57,271 nt of DNA from Actinomadura sp. KC216 (GTDB lineage Bacteria; Actinomycetota; Actinomycetes; Streptosporangiales; Streptosporangiaceae): contig NZ_SMJX01000013.1 of NCBI RefSeq assembly GCF_004348535.1, forward strand, positions 1-57,271. Direction: 5' to 3'. A program made the position numbers and the translations under genes. The notes beneath the pieces are model-generated. The model ran no database searches. It worked only from the letters and a program-made list of their open reading frames with translations, and had not been told where the DNA came from. This document shows, one piece after another, positions 16,046 through 24,420 of the stretch; positions within the stretch are counted from its first letter, which is position 1; each line of letters opens with the position of its first letter.

Positions 16046-17404
16046 CTATGCGGCTGAACGCTCCGCGGCGACCGCCCGGTGCACCTTCGCGTAACAGGCC
16101 GCGGCGACCAGCGACAGCGCCAGGACGCCCAGCCACAGGACCCCGTCGCCGTACCGCTCCCGGGCGGGCAGGCCCACGGCGGGAGCGAGCGCGCTGCCGA
16201 TCCACATCGTGGATGTGACCACGCCCATGTAGGTGCCGACGCGGCCGTCCGGCGCCGCCCGCACCACGATGTCCTCGCTCGCCGGGCCCCACATCATGTC
16301 GCCGAGGACGAAGGCGACGATGAACAGCAGCAGGCTCGCGACCGTCAGGCCGCCCCAGAACACCGCGAAGGAGAGCCCCATCAGCAGGACCCCGGCCGTG
16401 AGCCGCGTGGCGGGGGAGAGCGCGCGGAGGCGGCGCTGCACGCGGAGCTGCCCGACCAGGGTCAGCAGCGGCCCGACCGCGTACAGCAGGCCCCACTCGC
16501 TCGCGGTCAGGACGTCCGAGCCGACGACCACGATCGGGAGGACCGCCTCGAAGACGTACATGACCGTCCATGCGCTGCTCGACGCCACGAGCAGCAGCAG
16601 GAGCCTGCCGTCCGCGAGCAGCGCCGTCATCCCGTGCACGGCACGCCCACCCGCCCCGGGCGTCCCGGACGACGCTTCGTCCGGCGCCTTGGACTGCTTC
16701 ACGGCGGGTGCGTCGTCCGGGGCCCGCCCGGCGCGGTAGAGGGCGACGGCGGGCAGCAGCGAGAGGACGTACAGCGCGCACACACCGGCCCGCAGCGCCG
16801 TCCAGCCCCCTTGCAGCAGGGCCGCGCCGAGCAGCGGGCCGCACAGCAGGCCCACGTTCAGGACGAGCCGGTAGTCCGCGAAGCCCTTCTCGGTGTCGCC
16901 GGCGCGGGCGCCGAGATGGCCGATCAGCGTCCGCTGGGCGACCCCGCGCAGCGGCTGGGTGCCGGTGACCACCGCGAGCATGCCGATCGCGGGCCAGGTG
17001 CCGATGCCCGGGAGCGCGAGCACCGTGGTGCCGGCGGCGTGCAGCGCGGCGATGGCGATGATCATCCGCCGCGGGCCGAACCGGTCGACCAGCGAACCGG
17101 CGAGCGCCGCCCCGCACGCTCCCGCGAGACCGGCCGCGAACAGCGCGGTGGAGACGGTCTCCACGGGGGCGTCCCGGTCCTTGATCAGCCAGAGGCCGAA
17201 GTAGCCGACCAGCGCGCCGAAGCCCGCGAAGTTGGTCCCGACGGTCGCGAGGACGGGCAGCAGCACCCGCTCCAGCCGGCCGCCGAGGACGAGCTCCGCC
17301 GCCCTGGACCCCGCCGCGCCGAGCCGGCGCGCGAGAGCCGTCCATGGCCTCGGTGCGCCCGGCCCCGTGGCGCGCGGCCGGGAGTCCCTGCCCCGGCGGG
17401 TCAC
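16046..17404 (-). CDS. MFS transporter
   Basis: This 452-aa protein has a basic, Pro/Arg-rich N-terminus and about 12 hydrophobic segments from residue 45 on, with SLVDRFGPRRM as the loop 2-3 motif. It resembles drug-efflux MFS proteins. Its ATG at 17404 overlaps the stop of the FemAB/GNAT gene (ATGA), and the HpaB gene follows 32 bp after its stop, so the three form an operon. It may export the product or an intermediate. It differs in sequence from the EntS-like exporter at 11055-12410, so it is not a recent duplicate. Confidence 0.83.
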   Translation of the reverse strand: MTRRGRDSRPRATGPGAPRPWTALARRLGAAGSRAAELVLGGRLERVLLPVLATVGTNFAGFGALVGYFGLWLIKDRDAPVETVSTALFAAGLAGACGAALAGSLVDRFGPRRMIIAIAALHAAGTTVLALPGIGTWPAIGMLAVVTGTQPLRGVAQRTLIGHLGARAGDTEKGFADYRLVLNVGLLCGPLLGAALLQGGWTALRAGVCALYVLSLLPAVALYRAGRAPDDAPAVKQSKAPDEASSGTPGAGGRAVHGMTALLADGRLLLLLVASSSAWTVMYVFEAVLPIVVVGSDVLTASEWGLLYAVGPLLTLVGQLRVQRRLRALSPATRLTAGVLLMGLSFAVFWGGLTVASLLLFIVAFVLGDMMWGPASEDIVVRAAPDGRVGTYMGVVTSTMWIGSALAPAVGLPARERYGDGVLWLGVLALSLVAAACYAKVHRAVAAERSAA

Positions 17405-18552
17405 CCGCGCGGGGGCGACAGCTCGGCGAGCTCCGCGACACCGCGCCGGGCGCTCGGGTCGCGCGGGTCGAGGCTCTTCACGTACGCGATCTGCTCGACC
17501 CCGGTGCAGCCGCGGGACTCCTTCACCTCGTCCGCCCCGATCGAGTAGTGGATCGCGGCCAGCCCGCGGGCCTGGGCGAGCCGGACGAGCTGGTAGTACA
17601 CCAGCCCGAAGTACAGCGGCAGGCGCCCCTTGACCGCGTAGTCGAAGCCCGCCTGCCGGGCGTAGAGGTCGTGCCCGTCGGCGAAGATCAGCACGAAGCC
17701 CGCGAGCCGCCCGCCGAGCTCCGCCGTCACCACCTCGGCGTGGTCGGGCACGTTGCGGGCGACGCTCCGCAGGACGCCGAGCAGCGCGGCCTCATCGCCG
17801 GGCGTCCCGTACCGGGCGTACAGCTGCGCCTCCAGCGGGGCGAGCCGTCCGGCCAGCTCTTCGGTCAGCGGGCGGACGCGGTAGGTCACGCCCGCCCCGT
17901 CGAGCGCGCGCACGTCGCGTGCGACGCGCCGCCGCCGGGTCTTCGTCGGTAACGCGGCGATGTAGTCGGTGAAGGTCCCCGGCTGGGGGACGGGCAGCAT
18001 GTACGTCGTCGCGCAGTGGAGCGCGGTGTACCCGCCCTTCTCCAGCACCGTCCGGAACATGTCGTCGGTGGCATCGACGTAGAGGAACGTCACGGAGGCG
18101 AGAGCGTTCTCCGCCGCGACCTCCTCCGCCCTGGCGACCAGGGCCGTCGCCGCCTTGAGCCGGTCATCGGGACCGAGATCCCGCGCGAAGGCCGCGCCGG
18201 AGTGGGAGGGATGGCGCGGACCGCAGGCCAGGCACGGCATGAGCGCTCCGGCCCACTCCGCCGGCCGGCCCGCCGCCGTCCGGCTGATGTCGTCGATCAC
18301 GTGGTCGGCGCGGCAGAAGACGAATGGCGCGTCGCGGGTCAGCGCGTACGCCGGCATCGTCGCTCGCAGGCGGCCCGCGTCGGCGCCGGCGGTGTCGGCG
18401 GCGGTGAAATAGAAAGGCGCCGGATCTGCGGTGCGCTCGGCATGGCGCAACCATGGACTGGACGAGTAAAAGCCGCCGTCCGGCTGCACCGCGTCCCATT
18501 CCGGAATATTCAGGGATGCCAGGTGGCGATCCACGCGGACGGAAAATCCCAT
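17401..18552 (-). CDS. GNAT/FemAB-like acyl- or aminoacyltransferase
   Basis: This 383-aa protein is built like tandem-GNAT (FemAB, Acetyltransf_6) proteins. Its C-terminal half contains GRLAGFVLIFADGHDLYARQAGFDY and then LYFGLVYYQLVRLAQARGL, typical of the acceptor-side GNAT module. Family members transfer acyl groups from CoA, or amino acids from aminoacyl-tRNA, to amines. In natural-product clusters either reaction can form an amide without a condensation domain. Codon 201 (17952-17950) is TTA. ATG 18552 was chosen over a longer frame because GAGGAT precedes it and MGFSVRVDRH matches a folded N-terminus. It heads the FemAB-exporter-HpaB operon. Confidence 0.68.
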   Translation of the reverse strand: MGFSVRVDRHLASLNIPEWDAVQPDGGFYSSSPWLRHAERTADPAPFYFTAADTAGADAGRLRATMPAYALTRDAPFVFCRADHVIDDISRTAAGRPAEWAGALMPCLACGPRHPSHSGAAFARDLGPDDRLKAATALVARAEEVAAENALASVTFLYVDATDDMFRTVLEKGGYTALHCATTYMLPVPQPGTFTDYIAALPTKTRRRRVARDVRALDGAGVTYRVRPLTEELAGRLAPLEAQLYARYGTPGDEAALLGVLRSVARNVPDHAEVVTAELGGRLAGFVLIFADGHDLYARQAGFDYAVKGRLPLYFGLVYYQLVRLAQARGLAAIHYSIGADEVKESRGCTGVEQIAYVKSLDPRDPSARRGVAELAELSPPRG

Positions 18553-18682
18553 GGCGCGGATCCTCTCATCCTGGCCGCTGCGTGTACGAGTCCGCGGTTG
18601 ATCCCGCACACCGAGTCCGGCACCATCGGCCGTGACGTCACGTCACCATCGGTTCGCGACACGAAATCGAGGGGAACCCCAC
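18553..18682. promoter_or_regulatory. Divergent promoter region with palindrome and flanking direct repeats
   Basis: The perfect palindrome GTGACGTCAC (18632-18641) is flanked by two copies of CACCATCGG at 18621-18629 and 18644-18652. The layout looks like an operator between two divergent transcription units. GAGGGGAA before 18683 is the ribosome binding site of the oxidase gene. Confidence 0.5.
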
Positions 18683-20086
18683 ATGGCAGACGGCCCGTCC
18701 CGCCACGAAAGGGTGATCACGGAGCTGCGCGACAACCTGCGCGGACCGCTGATCACCGCGGCCGACGCCGGTTACGACGAGGCCCGCGGCGTCTGGAACG
18801 GGGCCATCGACCGCCGCCCGATCGCCGTCGCCCGGGTGGCCGGCACCGCCGACGTCGTCACCGCCCTCGGCGTCGCCCGCGAGCACGGGCTGCCGGTCGC
18901 GGTGCGCGGCGGCGGCCACAACGTGGCGGGCTTCGCCACCTGCGACGACGGCATCGTCGTGGACCTCTCGGCGCTGAAGGGCATCCGCGTGGACCGGGCC
19001 GCCCGCACCGCCCGCGCGCAGGGCGGGGTCGTCTGGGGGGAGCTGGACGCGGAGACCCAGGCGTTCGGGCTCGCCACCACCGGCGGCGTCGTCAGCGGCA
19101 CGGGCATCGCCGGGTTCACGCTCGGCGGCGGCATCGGCTGGCTGATGCGCAAGCACGGCGTCGCCGCCGACAACCTCGTCTCGGCCGACGTCGTCACCGC
19201 CGCCGGCGAAACGGTCACCGCGGACGGGCGGGAGAACCGCGAACTGCTGTGGGGGCTACGCGGCGGCGGCGGGAATTTCGGTGTCGTCACCTCGCTGGAA
19301 TACCGGCTGCTTCCGGTCGGCCCGCTCGTGTACGGCGGCGTCATTCTCTTTCCGGCCGAGCGGGGCCCGGAGCTGCTGCGCTTTTATGCGGAATGGACGC
19401 GCGACCTGCCCGACGAGCTGACCACCATGGTGGTGTTCCTCGCGGCCCCGCCGATGCCGTTCGTGCCCGCCGAATGGCACGGCCGGCAGGCGATCGCCGT
19501 GGCGTGCTGCCATATCGGAACGGCGGACGCCGCCACGGCGGCGTTCAAGGAACTGCGCGATTTCGGCGAACCCGTCGCGGACGCCCTCGGGCCCATTCCC
19601 TACACGGTTCTGCAGGGAATGTTCGATCCGACCGCGCCGCGCGGCATCAACGCCTACTGGAAGACCCACCATCTGGCCGACCTCGCCGGCCCGGCCATCG
19701 ACACCGCCGCCGAGCGGGCGGCGGAACTGACCCGGCTCTTCCCCCTCAGCGCCGTCCATTTCCACCATCTGGAGGGCGCGGTGGCCCGCGGCTCGTCCGG
19801 CGACGGCGCCTTCTCCCACCGCACGCCGCGCTTCGTGATGAACATCCTCGGCATGTGGGCGGACGCCGCCGACGCCGACCCCCACACCAGGTGGGTCCGC
19901 GGGACGTGGGACGCCATGCGCGCGCACGCCACCGGCGACCCGTACCTCAACTTCCTCGCCGACGAGGGCGGCACCCAGGTCCGCCGCGCCTACAGCGACG
20001 AGGTGTTCGCCCGACTGACCGCCCTGAAGAAGAAATACGATCCGGAGAACCTCTTCCGGCTCAACCAGAACATCCCGCCGGGCTGA
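18683..20086 (+). CDS. BBE-type FAD-linked oxidase
   Basis: This 467-aa berberine-bridge-like flavoprotein has a FAD-binding PCMH domain (residues of about 40-215), a substrate domain, and a C-terminal BBE segment KKKYDPENLFRLNQNIPPG. His79 in VRGGGHNVAGF is the usual 8-alpha attachment site. The second covalent site, a Cys before the LGGG turn in many BBE enzymes, is Val here (GGVVSGTGIAGFTLGGG), so a single-link flavin is predicted. These enzymes oxidise alcohols, amines or carbon skeletons of natural products with O2. It is a single-gene unit between two minus-strand blocks. ATG 18683 follows GAGGGGAA. The substrate is unknown. Confidence 0.87.
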   Translation: MADGPSRHERVITELRDNLRGPLITAADAGYDEARGVWNGAIDRRPIAVARVAGTADVVTALGVAREHGLPVAVRGGGHNVAGFATCDDGIVVDLSALKGIRVDRAARTARAQGGVVWGELDAETQAFGLATTGGVVSGTGIAGFTLGGGIGWLMRKHGVAADNLVSADVVTAAGETVTADGRENRELLWGLRGGGGNFGVVTSLEYRLLPVGPLVYGGVILFPAERGPELLRFYAEWTRDLPDELTTMVVFLAAPPMPFVPAEWHGRQAIAVACCHIGTADAATAAFKELRDFGEPVADALGPIPYTVLQGMFDPTAPRGINAYWKTHHLADLAGPAIDTAAERAAELTRLFPLSAVHFHHLEGAVARGSSGDGAFSHRTPRFVMNILGMWADAADADPHTRWVRGTWDAMRAHATGDPYLNFLADEGGTQVRRAYSDEVFARLTALKKKYDPENLFRLNQNIPPG

Positions 20087-20123
20087 TCGCGGGGGCCGAT
20101 CGCGGGGGTGACCGTCGCCGTCG

Positions 20124-20771
20124 CTAGTCCGAGGCGCTTTCGGCGGCCGCCTTCCGTTCGTCCCGCTCGATGTTCCGCATCGCGTACCCGTGCCCGGCGA
20201 GGTCGGCGGGCCGGCCCCGTTCGGTCAGCCGCTCGGCCACCGCCCGCCGGTGCGGGACGTCCATGTTGCCGCCGAACTTGAACTTCCCGTCCAGCTCCCT
20301 GATCGCCAGCCGCGCGCCCCGGATCCCGGGCAGCAGGTGCGCGTGCACATCCGGGTCGTGCTTGCGGTCCGGTTCCTTCTGGCGCAGCTGGGCGCGCAGC
20401 ACCTCGAGCTTCGCCTCTGTCGTGTCCATCATCTCGACCTCGCACCGCGCCTGGACGGCGGCGTAGTAGATCGTGGGGATCCCCATGTCCGGGTCTTCGT
20501 CGCCGACGACCCGCCAGTATCCGGGGATGTAGGAGTAGTGGGCCGCGACGCTCAGCATCACCATCGGGTTCTCGTCGATCGCCGCCCAGACGGAGTTCTT
20601 CGCCGACAGGTGGAGCATGAGCGTCTCGTCGTCGATCACCACGAACTGGGTCGGGACGACCACCGGGACGTCCCGGCCCCGCCCGGCCGCCACCAGCTGC
20701 CCGAACTCGTGGGTCCGCAGGAACTCCATCGATTCCTCGCGGCTCGCGCGATCGACCTGGGGTATCAGCAT
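20124..20771 (-). CDS. FMN-binding split-barrel protein, PaiB-like
   Basis: This 215-aa protein has the split-barrel fold of the pyridoxamine-oxidase superfamily, close in pattern to PaiB: MLIPQVDRASREESMEFLRTH at the start, PTQFVVIDDETLMLHLSAKNSVW, YIPGYW, and a C-terminal GKFKFGGNMD. PaiB-like proteins bind flavin or haem and are often annotated as negative regulators; related split-barrel proteins are flavin reductases. No flavin reductase for the HpaB enzyme or the two acyl-CoA-dehydrogenase-like/FAD monooxygenases is otherwise evident, so a supporting redox role is conceivable but unproven. It is encoded 25 bp downstream-to-upstream from the FAD monooxygenase gene and is probably in the same transcript. 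Confidence 0.7.
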   Translation of the reverse strand: MLIPQVDRASREESMEFLRTHEFGQLVAAGRGRDVPVVVPTQFVVIDDETLMLHLSAKNSVWAAIDENPMVMLSVAAHYSYIPGYWRVVGDEDPDMGIPTIYYAAVQARCEVEMMDTTEAKLEVLRAQLRQKEPDRKHDPDVHAHLLPGIRGARLAIRELDGKFKFGGNMDVPHRRAVAERLTERGRPADLAGHGYAMRNIERDERKAAAESASD

Positions 20772-20796
20772 GTGCCGTTCCTTCCGTGCGTCACGG

Positions 20797-22020
20797 TCAG
20801 TACCTGCCTCCCCCGCCTCCCCCGTTCCCGGCCGGGCGGGCGGAGCCCGCGACGCCGTAGGGCGCCAGCTCCAGCCATCGGCCGCACCGCGGGACCAGCG
20901 GGGACAGCGCGGCGGCGGCCGCCTGCCGGAACCGTCCGCTCCGGCCCGGGGCCAGATGGGCGAGTGCCCGCTCGGTGGCGGCGGCGTTGCGCACCGCGGC
21001 CGCGCGCCGCTCCACCGCGAACCGGCCGACCGCGGCCGCGCGCTCCGGCCCGCCGGCGTCCCGCGCCTCGGCCACCGCCGCGGCGGCGGCGACGGCGTCG
21101 GCGAAGCCGCTGTTCATGCCTCGGGCGCCGAACGGCGGGAACAGGTGCGCCGCCTCCCCGGCCAGCAGCACCCGCCGATGGACGTCGGTGAAGTCGTCCG
21201 CCACGACCCGCAGGAACCGATACGTCGAGATCCAGCGGATCCGCGGGACGTAGGAGGGGTCCACGACCTGGCGGAGCCATTCGTGCACGGCGGCTTCGTC
21301 GTCCCAGTCGGCGGCCGAGTCGTCGCAACGGCACTGGAGGTCCACCTGGAAGCCGCCCGTGAACGGCACTAGCAGGACGTGACGTCCGCCCAGGCGAGGG
21401 TGCCGGTAGTGGAAGGTCCGTGCGCGGAGCAGGTCATCGTCATGGTCCGCCTCCACGTCGAGGACGACGTGGAAGCCCTCGGTGCGGGGCCCGGTGGCGG
21501 CGACGCCCAGCGACCGCCGCACCGTCGACCGCGCGCCGTCGGCGCCGACCACGTACGCGGCGCGGCGCTCGCGACCGTCCGCGGTGCCGACCGTGACACC
21601 GTCCGCCGAGCTCGACACCGCCTCGACGGGCGTGCCCCACTCGATCGGTATCCCCGCCGATTCGCATGCGCCGCGCAGGAACCTTTCGGTGTCGGTCTGC
21701 CGCAGGCTGGTGAACGGCGGCAGGACGCCGGGCGGAAGGTCCGGCCGGGTCCGCTCGAAGACCTGCCGCCCGTGATACACCGTCCGGCGCACGCGCCAGG
21801 TCAGGCCGTACCCGGCGATGTCCCGGCCCAGCCCGGGCCGCACGCCCTCCAGCAGGCGCAGCGAGTCGCGGTGGACGTACAGGGCGCGGCTGCCGGGCCG
21901 CACCCGCCCGGCGTCCTCGGCCTCCAGCACCGTCACCGCGATGCCGCGCGCGTGCAGGGCCAGCGCCGCGGCGAGCCCGGCGGGGCCGGCGCCGACGACG
22001 ATGACCTCCGGGGTGGTCAC
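20797..22020 (-). CDS. Class A FAD-dependent aromatic monooxygenase
   Basis: This 407-aa PHBH-fold hydroxylase has the dinucleotide motif VVGAGPAGLAAALALHARG, the middle motif YVVGADGARSTVRRSL, and the FAD ribityl motif as GEAAHLFPPFGARGMNSGFADA, where the usual Asp of GDAAH is Glu. It should hydroxylate an activated aromatic ring with NAD(P)H and O2. It begins at GTG 22020, just after PabAB (16 bp), and so belongs to the PabAB transcript. A phenyl ring derived from aminodeoxychorismate is an attractive substrate. The last residues are Gly-rich and probably disordered. Confidence 0.85.
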   Translation of the reverse strand: MTTPEVIVVGAGPAGLAAALALHARGIAVTVLEAEDAGRVRPGSRALYVHRDSLRLLEGVRPGLGRDIAGYGLTWRVRRTVYHGRQVFERTRPDLPPGVLPPFTSLRQTDTERFLRGACESAGIPIEWGTPVEAVSSSADGVTVGTADGRERRAAYVVGADGARSTVRRSLGVAATGPRTEGFHVVLDVEADHDDDLLRARTFHYRHPRLGGRHVLLVPFTGGFQVDLQCRCDDSAADWDDEAAVHEWLRQVVDPSYVPRIRWISTYRFLRVVADDFTDVHRRVLLAGEAAHLFPPFGARGMNSGFADAVAAAAAVAEARDAGGPERAAAVGRFAVERRAAAVRNAAATERALAHLAPGRSGRFRQAAAAALSPLVPRCGRWLELAPYGVAGSARPAGNGGGGGGRY

Positions 22021-22036
22021 GGCGCCGCCGTCACGG

Positions 22037-24223
22037 TCACGGGCGGACCTCCCTCTCTCCACGGGCCGGGCTCTCGTCCCGGACGGGGCTCTCTTCGCGG
22101 GCCGTGCCATTCTCCGTCGCCGCCTGCGGGGCGGGTACCCGGTCGGGGAGCCCGTTCGCCACCGCCATCGCCTTGAGCATCATCTCCTCGTACTCGGCGG
22201 CCGGGTCGGAGTCCAGCACGATCGCGCCGCCGGCACCGACGAGCAGGTGGGAGTCGGTGAACACCGCCGTCCTGATGGTGATGTTCAGGTCGGCGGTCCC
22301 GTCGCAGCTCAGGAAGCCGATGGTGCCCGAGTAGGGGCCGCGGGCGCGCGTCTCCAGCTCATCGATGATCTCCATCGTGCGCAGCTTCGGCGCCCCGGTC
22401 ATCGACCCGCCAGGGAAGCACGCGCGGACGCAGTCGATCACGGACATGTCCTCGCGCAACCGGCCGCGCACCGTCGACACCAGCTGGTGCACGGTCGTGT
22501 AGGACTCCACCTGCATGAGGTTGGGCACGTGCACGCTTCCCGGGACGCACACCCGCCCGAGGTCGTTGCGGAGCAGATCGACGATCATCAGGTTCTCGGA
22601 GCGCGTCTTGGGGTCGGCCGCCAGCTCGGCGCGCAGCCGGTCGTCCTCCTCCGGCGTCCCGCCCCGGGGAAGGGTGCCCTTGATGGGCTTGCTCTCGACC
22701 ACCCGGCTTCTGTCGATCTTGAGGAAGCGTTCCGGGGAGGAGCACGCGATGCGCACCCCGCCGGCGGCGATGTAGGCGGCGTACGGCGCCGGGTTCCGCC
22801 GCCGCAACCGCAGGTAGAAGCGCAGCGGATCGTCCTCGCGGGGCAGCACCGCGGTGTTGGTGACGCACACCTCGTAGGTCTCCCCCGCCAGCAGCTTCTC
22901 CTGGCAGTGCCGGATGTCGGCGAGGTACCGGCCCCGGTTCCTGACCAGGCCGTCCTCCACGACCGTGCGTAACGCCGCCGCCCGCGCGGCGGCCGACCGC
23001 GCCGCCGCGGCGTCCGTGCCGCCGGGCTCCCGGTCGACGCTCTCCCGGTCGGCGGGACGTTCGGCGGCGTTCAGGGCGACCTCGGCGAGTTCCAGCCAGC
23101 GCAGGGCGGCCTCCTCCGAGTGCGGTGAGGTGTCGCTGAGCGCCACCAGCCACAGCGTTCCGGCGGCGTGGTCGATGACCGCGAGCCGGTCCACGAAGAT
23201 CCAGACCGCGTCCGGCAGCTCGGAGGCGTGCCGGGCGGTGGATCCGCACTCGGCCTTCAGCTCGTACCCGAAATAGCCGATGTACCCGCCGGTGAAGTCG
23301 AACGGCACCTGCGGGGCGCTGATGGCCCGCCGGCCGATCTCCTTGTCCAGCACCTCGAAGATGGATCCGGGCACGCGGCCCACCGCACCGCCGACCTTCT
23401 CCACCCGCACCCGCTCGTCGCCGAGCCGGTAGGTCAGCACCTCGCCCAGTTCGCCGGACGCCTCGGCGAGGTAGGAATATCTCGCCAGCCCCGGCGCGGG
23501 GCGCGCGCTGTCCAGCCATGCGGTGTGCTCGGAACCGCCGAACAATGCCGCGTGGATCTCCTCGCCGCCGGCCGGGAGAGGCATCTTGCGGGTATGTGCG
23601 GTGTAGCGGCGTTTACCGGTGGACAGCGCACCGGGCCGCCGCTGGTGCGAGGCGACGATCTCGCCGAAGTTCCACAGCAGCCGGCAGCCGTATTCGGTGA
23701 GCACCGATTCCGGGTGGAACTGCACTCCCCAGAACGGAAGCCGGCGGTGACGATGTGCCATGAGAACACCGTCCTCGGCCCACGCGAGCGGTTCGAGTTC
23801 GGGCGGCAACGGTTCCCGGACGCACAGTGAGTGGTAACGCACCGCGGCGAAATCCTGCGGGATTCCGTGAAAAAGTTCGTCGTTGGTGTGCCGGATCGTG
23901 CTCACGAAACCATGGCGTGCGCGCGGCGCACGGGTCACATCGGCGCCGGAGTTCGCGCTGATTCCCTGATGCCCCAGGCAGACCCCCAGTATCGGCACTC
24001 GCGCATGCTGGATCACGTCGCCGCACATGCCGAAATCGTGCGGGTCGCGCGGGTCCCCCGGGCCCGGCGAGATGACCACGGCCCCCAGCTCCTGAGCGAG
24101 TTCGACGCATCGGGGATCGTCATTGCGCACGACGACCGGGTCCGTACCGTACACCTGAGCCATCAGCTGGAACAGGTTATAAGTGTACGAGTCGTAGTTG
24201 TCGATGAGCAGGCTGCGAATCAT
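22037..24223 (-). CDS. pabAB: Aminodeoxychorismate synthase, PabA-PabB fusion
   Basis: This 728-aa protein has an N-terminal class I glutaminase (Cys82 in GVCLGHQG, HPE triad part in FWGVQFHPESV) fused to a chorismate-binding domain (residues of about 220-690). The block KPIKGTLPRG carries the Lys that marks PabB rather than TrpE, which has PIAGT. It should convert chorismate and glutamine to 4-amino-4-deoxychorismate (ADC), as do fused enzymes of chloramphenicol, pristinamycin and candicidin clusters. The aminodeoxychorismate lyase PabC is not seen in the window, while mutase and dehydrogenase genes are close by. ADC is therefore probably routed to 4-aminophenylpyruvate rather than to PABA. 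Codon 418 (22972-22970) is TTA. Confidence 0.93.
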   Translation of the reverse strand: MIRSLLIDNYDSYTYNLFQLMAQVYGTDPVVVRNDDPRCVELAQELGAVVISPGPGDPRDPHDFGMCGDVIQHARVPILGVCLGHQGISANSGADVTRAPRARHGFVSTIRHTNDELFHGIPQDFAAVRYHSLCVREPLPPELEPLAWAEDGVLMAHRHRRLPFWGVQFHPESVLTEYGCRLLWNFGEIVASHQRRPGALSTGKRRYTAHTRKMPLPAGGEEIHAALFGGSEHTAWLDSARPAPGLARYSYLAEASGELGEVLTYRLGDERVRVEKVGGAVGRVPGSIFEVLDKEIGRRAISAPQVPFDFTGGYIGYFGYELKAECGSTARHASELPDAVWIFVDRLAVIDHAAGTLWLVALSDTSPHSEEAALRWLELAEVALNAAERPADRESVDREPGGTDAAAARSAAARAAALRTVVEDGLVRNRGRYLADIRHCQEKLLAGETYEVCVTNTAVLPREDDPLRFYLRLRRRNPAPYAAYIAAGGVRIACSSPERFLKIDRSRVVESKPIKGTLPRGGTPEEDDRLRAELAADPKTRSENLMIVDLLRNDLGRVCVPGSVHVPNLMQVESYTTVHQLVSTVRGRLREDMSVIDCVRACFPGGSMTGAPKLRTMEIIDELETRARGPYSGTIGFLSCDGTADLNITIRTAVFTDSHLLVGAGGAIVLDSDPAAEYEEMMLKAMAVANGLPDRVPAPQAATENGTAREESPVRDESPARGEREVRP

Positions 24224-24420
24224 AGCCGACCAATTTCTGGAGAGTCCATCCGTCCGGTGGACGGGGGTGGTGGAACATATCCGAGCGAAGATCGGTTGCC
24301 ATCGACCTGACGGGCCTCGTGTTCGGGGTGGGGCCTACCACCTGTCGACAGGCTTTAGAATCCGACAGGACACCGAGTGCAGTCAATCGCATTACAGGCT
24401 CTCGTCCCATCGGGGTGTGC
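24224..24420. promoter_or_regulatory. Divergent region between PabAB and ATP-grasp genes with palindromic operator candidate
   Basis: The perfect 12-bp palindrome CCTGTCGACAGG lies at 24342-24353. Its half CGACAGG recurs at 24363-24369, 16 bp after the half in the palindrome. The site sits about 70 bp before the ATP-grasp start and 120 bp from the PabAB start, well placed for joint control of both genes. Confidence 0.5.

Noticed and set aside
20090..20115. GATCGCGGGGG direct repeat after the BBE oxidase gene as terminator
   Set aside because: It is a direct, not inverted, repeat and cannot form a stem.
22037..24223. Anthranilate synthase for the fused glutaminase-synthase
   Set aside because: The PIKGT motif with Lys marks aminodeoxychorismate synthase; TrpE-type enzymes have Ala at that position.
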